From NCBI GenBank assembly GCA_021646465.1, contig SOET01000021.1, positions 1 through 64,000 of the forward strand: a stretch of 64,000 bases of DNA. Direction: 5' to 3'. Under the pieces are notes generated by a model, which made no database searches, was not told where the DNA came from, and worked only from the letters and a program-made list of their open reading frames with translations. The DNA is from Candidatus Kuenenia hertensis. Lineage in GTDB: Bacteria; Planctomycetota; Brocadiia; Brocadiales; Brocadiaceae. The position numbers were made by a program, and so were the translations under genes. Each line of letters opens with the position of its first letter. Position 1 is the first letter of the stretch. This document shows positions 55,815 through 64,000 of the stretch, piece after piece.

Positions 55815-58800
55815 GATACACCTCCTCTGTTGCTGTAACCGTCTCATCGTCAACATGCTCTTCCTGTCGTATTCGCTCCAATGATTTTTTATATTCCATG
55901 GGCATTACCTTAACAAATAAAGGAAGTCGGCTTTCCCAGTTATTAAGGATATCTTTTGCCCTTTCGCTTTGTGTATACTCATGGTGTTTCTCCAGCAAAA
56001 TTCTGAGAATTTCACTGTCTTCCTTTGCCCAAACGCTTTCCAAATCAACCATATCCAGGTTGCATTTCATTCCGAACCACTCATGCTCATCGTAAACATA
56101 TGCTACTCCGCCACTCATGCCGGCGCCAAAGTTTACCCCTGTTTGACCTATAACAACCACTGTACCACCGGTCATATATTCACAACCGTGGTCGCCAACA
56201 CCCTCTACTACCGCTGTCGCACCGCTATTTCTGACCGCAAAACGCTCGCCTGCCATACCATGAAGATAGAGTTCTCCGCTCGTAGCGCCATAAAGGATCA
56301 CATTACCGGCAATAATATTTTCATGAGGCTTGAATGCCGCATTCCCGGGAGGATTCACTATTATTTTTCCGCCACACATTCCTTTGCCGACATAATCATT
56401 CGCATCGCCTTCAACGTGAATAGTTACGCCGGGTACAAGAAACGCTCCAAGGCTCTGCCCTGCCGACCCCTTAAAATTCAACCTGATTGTGTCCTCTGGA
56501 AGACCGGATGCCCCATACTTTTTTGTGATTTCACTGCTCAGCATTGTCCCGACCGATCGGTTTATATTACGTATAGGCAGGTTAATTACCACCGGTTCTC
56601 TTCGTATCAAAGTGTTTTCCGCCAATTTAATTAACTGATTATCAAGAGAGAGAGATAACTCATGATTCTGATTGCGGATGCAGCGCAATGAAGTACTATT
56701 TCCCGGTGCAGGATGCGTTAACAGCGCAGTGAAATCAAGATGTTTTGCTTTCCAATAGCTTGCTGCGTTTTTTACTTCAATTTTATCAACCCGTCCGATC
56801 ATTTCATCAATTGTTCTGAAACCAAGGGCCGCCATATATTCACGTACCTCCTGTGCAATAAACCGGAAGAAACACTCAACATATTCAGCCTGCCCTGAAA
56901 ATTTTGTGCGTAAAAAGGGATCCTGAGTAGCTACACCTACCGGACAGGTATTTAAATGACATTTCCTCATCATAACGCATCCTAACGTTACCAGGACTGT
57001 AGTCCCAAACCCAAATTCTTCTGCGCCAAGCAAAGCGGCGATTACAACATCCCTTCCCGTTTTAAGCTGCCCGTCCGTCTGGACAACAATACGATCACGA
57101 AGTCCGTTCGCCACCAGTGTTTGTTGCGTTTCTGCCAACCCAAGCTCCCATGGCACTCCGGCATGCATAATACTCGACCATGGTGCGGCTCCTGTGCCTC
57201 CATCATAGCCACTGATTAAAACAAGATCGGCTTTTGCTTTCGCCACACCCGCAGCAACAGTCCCTACACCAACGGCTGATACCAGTTTTACAGATACCTT
57301 TGCTTTAGGATTTGCAGAATGGAGGTCATAAATTATTTGTTTTAAATCTTCAATCGAATAAATATCGTGATGAGGCGGAGGGGAAATCAATGAAACGCCA
57401 GGAGTAGTGTGTCGTACCTTTGCAATTTCAGAACTTACTTTATGGCCGGGCAATTGCCCGCCTTCTCCCGGCTTTGCCCCCTGGGCAATTTTTATCTGAA
57501 GTTCTTCCGCATTTAGCAAATACTCACTTGTTACCCCGAAACGGCCGGAAGCGACCTGTTTGATTTTTGATATTTTCCTGTCACTATTGGGAAGTATTTT
57601 ATACCGCACGGGATCTTCGCCTCCCTCGCCGGAATTACTTCGGCCACCAATACGATTCATTGCAATCGCAATAGACTCATGGGTCTCTTTACTTATAGAG
57701 CCAAAAGACATTGCGGCAGTTACAAACCGTCTGGTGATTTTCTCAATCGGTTCTACTTCATCGATGGGAATAGGAACGCAGTTTTTAAAGCCAAATAATC
57801 CCCGTAATGTTGCAAGTTCTTTCGTTTGGTCATCAATCAGGCGTGTATATTCTTTAAAAATTTCATAGTCGCCGGTTCTTGTAGCATGTTGTAATTTATA
57901 AATAGTTTCAGGATTCCACAGATGTTTTTCCCCGCCGTATTTTACGGAAAAACGGCCTCCGATTTCCAGAAATTCATTAGGTGAACCGGTAAGGGGGAAA
58001 GCATTACGATGCCGCGTATACACTTCTTGTGCCATTTCCTCCAGTCCAATACCACTGAGACGAGATGCGGTATTGCAAAAATATGTATTAATTACGGATT
58101 CGTCAATTCCTATGGCTTCAAATATCTGAGAACCAAAGAAACTCCGGATCGTTGAAATTCCCATGCGGCTGAATGTTTTTAAAAGGCCTTTCTTGATTGC
58201 AGATATGTAATTATCCATCGCTTCCTCAGGACGTCTGTTTACTTCTAAAAGACCTTGTTCTGCCAATTCCATCACAGAGCTAAAGGCGACATGAGGACAA
58301 ATTGCCGTAACGCCAAAGGCAATTAAAAGTGAAAAGTGCATTACTTCCCTTGCTTCACCCGTTTCTATAATTAACCCGCACTCGTTTCTCAACCCTTTGT
58401 TGATCAGATGGTGATGAAGCCCGGAAACGGCAAGAAGTGCGGGGATCGGGCAATGGTCTTTATCCATAGCCGTATCCGTCAGGATCAGTATATTGGCGCC
58501 CTCAGCAATACATTTTTCCGCTTTTTCGAAAAGCCCGACCATTGCAGCTTGTAATGCGGCGCCTCCCCCTTTTGGGGGAAAAAGAATGTCAATTTCCCTT
58601 ACTGTCAAATCAGGATGATTGGCGTTACGTATTCGCCACATATCCGTCGGTGTTAAAATAGGATGCGGCAATTTAATTTGCATGCAGTGCTTCGGTGATT
58701 CTCCGAGGAGTCCTTGCTTTTTGCCCATAAAATTCATAAGAGACATTACCAATTCCTCCCGTAAAGGATCAATGGGAGGGTTTGTCACCTGTGCAAACAA

Positions 58801-60393
58801 CTGTTTGAAATAATGGAACAATAGCTGGGGTTTATCCGAAAGTACCGCCAGAGAGGTGTCATTCCCCATTGCGCCAATAGGCTCTTGTCCGCGGCTTGCC
58901 ATGGGAGAAATTAATACATTGATATCCTCATCTGTGTATCCGAAAGCGTGTTGCTGAATATGTAACGTATTAGGGTCAATTTCCGGCAATTCGGAAGGGT
59001 CTAAAAGTCCCCGAAGTTCTATCAGATTTTCTTTCAACCACCGCCTGTACGGCGATTGCCTGGATACCTTTGCCTTGATTTCATTATCGGGAACAATTCT
59101 GGCTTGTTGTAAATCCACCAACAACATTTTTCCCGGCTGCAATCTGCCCCGATAACGAATGTCCTCTCCGGCAATATCAAGCACGCCGGTTTCGGACGCC
59201 ATAATAATCATACCATCCTTCGTTATGGTATAACGAGCCGGCCTCAATCCGTTTCTGTCAAGCATAGCGCCGATATACCTTCCGTCGGTAATGACAATTG
59301 CAGCGGGACCGTCCCATGGTTCCATAAACGATGCATGAAACTCATAAAACGAGCGTTTATCATCGCTCATATAATATTTTTTCCCGCATGCCTCAGGCAC
59401 CATCATCATTGCGGCATGGGCGAGGGATCTTCCTGCATTGACCAGCAATTCAAATACATTGTCAAATATAGACGAATCGCTGCCGTATTCATTTTGTATT
59501 ACGGGCTTTATCTTTTCAATATCATCTCCGAAAAGATCCGATTTGAGATTCTTTTCCCGTGCCTTCATCTGGTTTATGTTTCCCCTCAGGGTATTTATCT
59601 CTCCGTTGTGCGCAAGACAGCGGAAAGGTTGCGCAAGATTCCACGTAGGCAAAGTATTCGTACTGTAACGTTGATGAATAATGGCATACGGAGAGCAAAA
59701 ACGGGGGTCGACGAGATCAGGGAAAAACGAAGGCAATTGGCTTCCTGTTAATAATCCTTTGTAAACGATGGTTTTATGGCTGAAACTGCAGATATAAAAC
59801 TGACTATAGTCGCCGCTTGTCCATGAAGCAATTTCCTTTTCTATGCACCGCCTGATGATATAGAGCTTTCTTTCAAAATCATCACCTTCAAGTGTATCGT
59901 TTTTTACAAAAATCTGATATATTTCCGGTTGAGTTGAACGGCTGAGTTCTCCCAAACACTTACTATTTACAGGAACTTTTCTCCATCCCAAAGGAATGCA
60001 ATTTTCCGCTTTCATTATTTCTTCCACCGCTCTTTTGCACTTTTCCCTCATGCTTTCTGCCTGAGGGAGATAGAGCATTCCAACGCCGTATTTTCCTGAC
60101 TGAGGTAATAAAATACCCTGCTCAGGATACACCTGACGAAAAAAATCATCGGGTATCTGTAATAAAAGCCCGCTTCCGTCGCCTGTACATTTATCGCTTC
60201 CGACAGCGCCACGATGTTCCAGATTAATGAGCGCCTGAATAGCATTTTTAACAATCGTATGACTCGGTATTCCGTCAATCTGTGCTACAAAACCAACACC
60301 ACAGCCATCCCGTTCATTTTTCGGATCGTACAATCCATGAGCTCCCGGGAATCCGGCCATATTAATATTTTTAAAATTATTAATTTCAGGCAT
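55807..60393 (-). CDS. gltB: Glutamate synthase large subunit
   Basis: GltB makes two glutamates from glutamine and 2-oxoglutarate. The 1528-residue protein has the class II amidotransferase domain beginning at Cys31 (RDGCGVGFVAQ; a short propeptide precedes it). The central FMN-binding synthase domain has GGRSNSGEGGEDP, and the C-terminal beta-helix (GEG) domain has GMCGGKIIVNPP and GATSGELYLHG. AAAGGAA precedes the ATG. It is co-transcribed with gltD and diverges from the glutamine synthetase gene. Confidence 0.96.
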   Translation of the reverse strand: MPEINNFKNINMAGFPGAHGLYDPKNERDGCGVGFVAQIDGIPSHTIVKNAIQALINLEHRGAVGSDKCTGDGSGLLLQIPDDFFRQVYPEQGILLPQSGKYGVGMLYLPQAESMREKCKRAVEEIMKAENCIPLGWRKVPVNSKCLGELSRSTQPEIYQIFVKNDTLEGDDFERKLYIIRRCIEKEIASWTSGDYSQFYICSFSHKTIVYKGLLTGSQLPSFFPDLVDPRFCSPYAIIHQRYSTNTLPTWNLAQPFRCLAHNGEINTLRGNINQMKAREKNLKSDLFGDDIEKIKPVIQNEYGSDSSIFDNVFELLVNAGRSLAHAAMMMVPEACGKKYYMSDDKRSFYEFHASFMEPWDGPAAIVITDGRYIGAMLDRNGLRPARYTITKDGMIIMASETGVLDIAGEDIRYRGRLQPGKMLLVDLQQARIVPDNEIKAKVSRQSPYRRWLKENLIELRGLLDPSELPEIDPNTLHIQQHAFGYTDEDINVLISPMASRGQEPIGAMGNDTSLAVLSDKPQLLFHYFKQLFAQVTNPPIDPLREELVMSLMNFMGKKQGLLGESPKHCMQIKLPHPILTPTDMWRIRNANHPDLTVREIDILFPPKGGGAALQAAMVGLFEKAEKCIAEGANILILTDTAMDKDHCPIPALLAVSGLHHHLINKGLRNECGLIIETGEAREVMHFSLLIAFGVTAICPHVAFSSVMELAEQGLLEVNRRPEEAMDNYISAIKKGLLKTFSRMGISTIRSFFGSQIFEAIGIDESVINTYFCNTASRLSGIGLEEMAQEVYTRHRNAFPLTGSPNEFLEIGGRFSVKYGGEKHLWNPETIYKLQHATRTGDYEIFKEYTRLIDDQTKELATLRGLFGFKNCVPIPIDEVEPIEKITRRFVTAAMSFGSISKETHESIAIAMNRIGGRSNSGEGGEDPVRYKILPNSDRKISKIKQVASGRFGVTSEYLLNAEELQIKIAQGAKPGEGGQLPGHKVSSEIAKVRHTTPGVSLISPPPHHDIYSIEDLKQIIYDLHSANPKAKVSVKLVSAVGVGTVAAGVAKAKADLVLISGYDGGTGAAPWSSIMHAGVPWELGLAETQQTLVANGLRDRIVVQTDGQLKTGRDVVIAALLGAEEFGFGTTVLVTLGCVMMRKCHLNTCPVGVATQDPFLRTKFSGQAEYVECFFRFIAQEVREYMAALGFRTIDEMIGRVDKIEVKNAASYWKAKHLDFTALLTHPAPGNSTSLRCIRNQNHELSLSLDNQLIKLAENTLIRREPVVINLPIRNINRSVGTMLSSEITKKYGASGLPEDTIRLNFKGSAGQSLGAFLVPGVTIHVEGDANDYVGKGMCGGKIIVNPPGNAAFKPHENIIAGNVILYGATSGELYLHGMAGERFAVRNSGATAVVEGVGDHGCEYMTGGTVVVIGQTGVNFGAGMSGGVAYVYDEHEWFGMKCNLDMVDLESVWAKEDSEILRILLEKHHEYTQSERAKDILNNWESRLPLFVKVMPMEYKKSLERIRQEEHVDDETVTATEEVYRG

Positions 60394-60899
60394 ATCAGAT
60401 AGTTCCTTTTAAAAACAGGTTTTTCTTTCTAAAAAGACATTTTCAACCACACGTTTATAGAAAATGTGTTCGTCGGAGAAACCATTTCCCGAGATCAAAG
60501 TAAAAATGTATAGATTTGTCGATAAACATTAAAACGCAATATTTATACCAATAAATCTCTTATATTGATTAATGCTTGTAACCATCAATAATTTAAAATG
60601 TTATGTTTATCTATTTATTTGATAAATATAACTTTTTATTATAAAATTTCACAAAACCGAAAAATTTTCATTTTTATTCTATAACTTTAAAAAACATGCG
60701 AAATATTTTCGCAATAAAATTACCTATGTTACATATTGAGAGATTTTATTGTTGTTCTTTCTACTGTATATTGTGTCTGATTTTTATTATTATTACGGAA
60801 ATAAACTCAGGTATGATATTTGCGATTTTAAAATAAACATATGGAGTTCTTCGTAAAAATATTATAAAAATGCGCAATACGCCTTTAGGAGGATACAGA
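60394..60899. promoter_or_regulatory. AT-rich divergent control region between gltB and glnN
   Basis: About 500 bp separates the divergent gltB and glnN genes. It is very AT-rich and includes the palindrome GCGAAA-TAT-TTTCGC (near 60698-60712), a possible regulator site. No sigma54-type (TGGCAC-N5-TTGCA) element was recognised and no ORF is supported. Confidence 0.4.
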
Positions 60900-62996
60900 A
60901 TGGATGTTACCCAAATTTTTGGCACTAATGTTTTTAATGATGAAGTGATGAGAAAAAGGTTACCAAAGGATACCTATAAATTGCTAAAGGAAACGATTGA
61001 TAAAGAAACTCCTTTGCCTCCGGAAGTTGCAGATGTTGTTGCAAGCGCCATGAAAGACTGGGCGATTGAAAGAGGGGCGACTCATTATACCCATTGGTTT
61101 CAACCGTTAACGGGAAGAACAGCGGAAAAACACGACTCTTTTATCTCCCCAACCGCACAAGGCGGAGTGATTATGGAGTTTTCCGGGAAACAGCTCATTA
61201 AAGGGGAGCCGGACGCTTCGAGTTTGCCGAGCGGTGGACTTCGGGCAACGTTTGAAGCACGGGGATATACCGCATGGGATTGTACATCCCCCGCATTCCT
61301 GAAAGAAGACGGGGTCGGAGGAGTCACCCTCTGCATTCCTACGGCTTTTTGTTCCTACACCGGGATAGCGCTGGACAAAAAGACGCCTCTTCTCCGTTCA
61401 ATGGCGGCCGTTTCAAGACAAGCGCTCCGCGTTTTGCGTGCGTTGGGAAATACAACCGCGCACAAGGTCACTTCTACGGTGGGAGCCGAGCAGGAATATT
61501 TTCTGGTAGACAAAAAATTCTTTGCTCAAAGACTCGATTTAATTGTCGCAGGGAGAACGCTTTTTGGCGCTCCTGCTCCGAAAGGACAGGAAATGGAAGA
61601 CCATTACTTCGGGCAAATAAAAGACCGCATTGCGGAATTTATGAAGGACCTCGATAAAGAATTATGGAAACTTGGGATTGCTTCGAAGACGAAACATAAC
61701 GAAGTTGCTCCTTCACAATTTGAAATGGCGCCGCTTTTCACTTCAACAAATATCGCTGCAGACCAGAATCAACTCGTTATGGAAACTTTGCAGAAAGTTG
61801 CTCTTCGGCATAATCTCGTATGCCTCTTGCATGAAAAACCCTATGCGGGGGTAAACGGTTCCGGAAAACACACGAACTGGTCATTGTGCACCGATGATGG
61901 CATGAATTTGCTTGATCCGGGAACCACCCCCCATGAAAACGCTCAGTTTTTGCTTTTCATATGTACGCTGATAAAGGCTGTTGACCGTCATGCATACCTT
62001 TTGAGAAGATCTGCGGCGAATTCCGGCAATGATCATCGCCTTGGCGCAAACGAAGCACCGCCTGCAATTATTTCTATTTTTATGGGACAGGAATTGACAG
62101 ACATATTGGAAGCAATTGCAAAAGGAGAAAAAGCAACCTCAAGAGGTTCCTCATCTATAGAAATAGGAGTCGATACCTTGCCGCCGCTCCCAAAAGATAA
62201 TTCCGACCGAAACCGGACGTCTCCCTTTGCTTTTACCGGTAATAAATTTGAGTTTCGTATGGTAGCGTCTTCCGCTTCAATTTCCGGGCCATGCGTTGTT
62301 TTAAATACCATAGTTGCTGAAGCACTTGATGAAATTGCCACACGGCTTGAGAAGGCAAAAGATGTTAACAAAGAAACCACGCTGATTATCAGGGATACTA
62401 TGAAGGAACATGGGAGGATTATCTTTAACGGTAACAACTATTCGGAAGAATGGGTAAAAGAAGCGGGAAAAAGAGGGTTGCCGAATATCAGATCAACGGT
62501 TGAAGCACTGAAAACGTTTACGGATAAAAAAGCCCTTGATTTATTTAAAAAATACAAGGTGCTTTCAAAAGAAGAGCTGCATTCCCGTTACGAAATTTAC
62601 CTTGAACAGTATACGAAACAGATCAATATTGAGGCAAAAGCGGCGCTTGATATGGTAAATAGCTTATATATCCCCTCAGTATTACATTTTGTCAAAGAAC
62701 TGGCAGAAACCATCGAAAAACTGGAGGCGGTGAAAGGGCCTACTGTTGTCCAGAGAGATTTGCTCGCAAGGATTTCTACGCTTCTGGAGGCGGCGTATCG
62801 AAACGTTGAAAAACTCGATACCGAGCTGGCAAAGGCGCATGAGATCGATGATAGCTATAGACGGGCTGCCGCGTGTCGTGATAACGTATTTGCCACAATG
62901 AATGATTTGAGGAAAAATATCGATGCACTGGAAAAAATTGTCCCCCGTAAATTGTGGCCGGTTCCGACGTATGCCGATCTTCTTTTTAATTTATAA
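60900..62996 (+). CDS. glnN: Type III glutamine synthetase
   Basis: GlnN condenses ammonium and glutamate to glutamine; with gltBD this is the GS/GOGAT route. The 698-residue length is that of type III enzymes. Motifs include [32 protein letters not shown], the nucleotide/metal site [14 protein letters not shown], the catalytic [11 protein letters not shown] and [12 protein letters not shown]. The ATG at 60900 follows TAGGAGG by eight bases, better than the ATG at 60870. No adenylylation site of the type I enzyme is expected. Confidence 0.96.
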   Translation: MDVTQIFGTNVFNDEVMRKRLPKDTYKLLKETIDKETPLPPEVADVVASAMKDWAIERGATHYTHWFQPLTGRTAEKHDSFISPTAQGGVIMEFSGKQLIKGEPDASSLPSGGLRATFEARGYTAWDCTSPAFLKEDGVGGVTLCIPTAFCSYTGIALDKKTPLLRSMAAVSRQALRVLRALGNTTAHKVTSTVGAEQEYFLVDKKFFAQRLDLIVAGRTLFGAPAPKGQEMEDHYFGQIKDRIAEFMKDLDKELWKLGIASKTKHNEVAPSQFEMAPLFTSTNIAADQNQLVMETLQKVALRHNLVCLLHEKPYAGVNGSGKHTNWSLCTDDGMNLLDPGTTPHENAQFLLFICTLIKAVDRHAYLLRRSAANSGNDHRLGANEAPPAIISIFMGQELTDILEAIAKGEKATSRGSSSIEIGVDTLPPLPKDNSDRNRTSPFAFTGNKFEFRMVASSASISGPCVVLNTIVAEALDEIATRLEKAKDVNKETTLIIRDTMKEHGRIIFNGNNYSEEWVKEAGKRGLPNIRSTVEALKTFTDKKALDLFKKYKVLSKEELHSRYEIYLEQYTKQINIEAKAALDMVNSLYIPSVLHFVKELAETIEKLEAVKGPTVVQRDLLARISTLLEAAYRNVEKLDTELAKAHEIDDSYRRAAACRDNVFATMNDLRKNIDALEKIVPRKLWPVPTYADLLFNL

Positions 62997-63047
62997 GGGA
63001 TTCAAAATATAAAATGGTTATCACTTCTAAGGAGAAATATCTCTTCG

Positions 63048-63118
63048 ACTTCGCTCATAGATGGCAATGAGAGTCATCAGAGCACATTCGCATGCTCAGT
63101 ATAAACTCCGTCGAAGCA
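63048..63118. repeat. Dispersed CTTCGACT(T/C)CGCTCA repeat, split copy
   Basis: CTTCGACTTCGCTCA and, about 40 bp on, CAGTATAAACTCCGTCGAAGCA correspond to the two halves of the repeat inside the 10.6-kb element, with an insertion between them. The ends form an inverted pair (CTTCGAC...GTCGAAG). Confidence 0.45.
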
Positions 63119-63195
63119 CTAAAAGCTTAATATTGTATAAAACATTCAAAAAACAGATGATTTTGAGAATATACTATTGAAGGAGAATCATATCA

Positions 63196-64000
63196 ATGAG
63201 TACGTTGGTAAACCGTAAAAAACCTTACCGATTCCATGCAGCAAGTATTTTATTAATAATGGGACTGGTTTTATCTTTTTCTTTCCCTGCATATTCTCAA
63301 GAAAGTTTATGGAAGGAACTCAATGATAAAACTATCACACTTTTACAAACAAAGAGATATGCCGATGCAATAAAGTCGGGAGAAGAGGCCTTAAAGGTTG
63401 CGAAGGAAACATTTCCTTCCGGCCATATCTCTATAGCGGCTTCCATGAACCTGTTGGGAATACTTTATCGAACCTACGGAAGGTACGCCGAAGCCGAACC
63501 CCTCTTTAATCAGGCGCTCAATATTTATAAAGAAGCACATGGTTCAGATCATACTGACGTTGCTTATGTCCAGCAGGAATTAGCGGAAATGTATCTCCTG
63601 CAGAATAAATATGCTGAAGCAGAGCCAATGTATAACCAATCTCTTCGTATTTACGAGAATGTGCATGACCCCGATCATCCAAGTGTTGTTAATGTCCTGA
63701 ACAGATTGGGAGAACTGTATCAGGACCAGAAAAAATATGCTGAAGCAATACCTGTCTTTAAAAGAGCATTGGCTATTGAACAAAGAAACCTCGGCACAGA
63801 CCATCCGGACGTCGCATCGTCAATGAATAATCTGGCGACATTGTATTACTATCATGGAGAAAGCACAAAGGCTGAGTCACTTTATAAAAAGGCGCTTGAA
63901 ATATATGAAAAAGAATATGGCGTAGACCATCCCTTAATTGCAACCACATTGGAGAAAATGGCGGAATTTTACGCGGGAACCGGAAAGGAAAGCGAAGCGA
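63196..64000 (+). CDS. Exported TPR (kinesin-light-chain type) protein, truncated by window end
   Basis: The gene starts at ATG 63196 behind AGGAGAATC and is open at the window end. The N-terminus is a signal peptide (basic KK, then a hydrophobic run ending FPAYSQ). At least five tetratricopeptide units of ~42 residues follow, with the pattern AEAEPLFNQALNIYKEAHG and DHPDVASSMNNLATLYY, as in kinesin-light-chain TPRs. These are protein-interaction scaffolds, here probably periplasmic. The partner is unknown and the full length cannot be given. Confidence 0.85.
   Translation, partial: MSTLVNRKKPYRFHAASILLIMGLVLSFSFPAYSQESLWKELNDKTITLLQTKRYADAIKSGEEALKVAKETFPSGHISIAASMNLLGILYRTYGRYAEAEPLFNQALNIYKEAHGSDHTDVAYVQQELAEMYLLQNKYAEAEPMYNQSLRIYENVHDPDHPSVVNVLNRLGELYQDQKKYAEAIPVFKRALAIEQRNLGTDHPDVASSMNNLATLYYYHGESTKAESLYKKALEIYEKEYGVDHPLIATTLEKMAEFYAGTGKESEA

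Noticed and set aside
1-64000. CRISPR arrays, tRNA or rRNA genes
   Set aside because: I saw no regularly spaced repeats and recognised no tRNA arm pattern or rRNA segment; a tRNAscan/Rfam run would settle it.

Overview
The window reads as part of an anammox planctomycete chromosome (order Brocadiales, most like Candidatus Kuenenia). That placement is an inference. It rests on the lipid A genes of a Gram-negative cell, a bacterial V-type ATPase operon, type III glutamine synthetase, moderate to low GC content, and above all a FabZ/ACP/ketosynthase/phytoene-desaturase-like/radical-SAM operon of the kind proposed for ladderane lipid synthesis. No rRNA, tRNA or CRISPR array was recognised.

Layout. 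1-3.9 kb: a 234-bp MITE-like element, a CPBP protease, the lipid A genes lpxD and lpxI, and a DTW-domain tRNA-modification gene. 4.0-8.5 kb: a 1295-residue secreted subtilase with IPT, kelch and fibronectin-like modules on the minus strand, preceded by a class I cyclic-di-GMP riboswitch (GEMM-I) and an intrinsic terminator that together look like an OFF switch. 8.5-10.8 kb: a DUF4352-like membrane protein, an SDR dehydrogenase, an MFS transporter remnant and a second MITE. 10.8-18.0 kb: a seven-gene V-type ATPase operon (E, DUF2764, A, B, D, I, K) with a recognisable promoter. 18.1-34.9 kb: a minus-strand metal-handling region. It holds a BlaI-type repressor, an M56 protease with a Cys/His-rich tail, a TolC protein, a CusA-like RND pump, an adaptor with six metal-binding modules, a P-type Ca2+-like ATPase, small metal-binding proteins, a trehalose-synthase-like glycosyltransferase and a YHS-domain glucan phosphorylase. 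35.2-38.7 kb: a sugar epimerase, rplM-rpsI with a possible attenuator, a FabZ-like dehydratase and a HAD phosphatase. 38.7-46.7 kb: dihydrolipoyl dehydrogenase with a small coupled membrane peptide, then the candidate ladderane operon. 46.9-53.5 kb: icd, mdh, a secreted glycosidase-like protein, a tandem universal stress protein, a 55-residue ORF behind a perfect sigma70-type promoter, and ribD. 53.8-64 kb: a shikimate-kinase-like P-loop protein, gltBD, a divergent type III glutamine synthetase, and a TPR protein cut by the window end.

How the parts work together. The GS/GOGAT genes assimilate ammonium. Icd and Mdh supply carbon skeletons and redox exchange. The V-type ATPase couples ion gradients to ATP and carries residues suggesting Na+ binding. 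The FAS-II-like operon contains an intact ketosynthase paired with a ketosynthase homologue lacking all three catalytic residues, as in the KS-alpha/KS-beta (chain-length-factor) pairs of type II polyketide synthases. This is the most interesting enzymatic feature seen. The clearest regulatory finding is the c-di-GMP riboswitch with a complementary antiterminator segment in front of the secreted protease/kelch protein.
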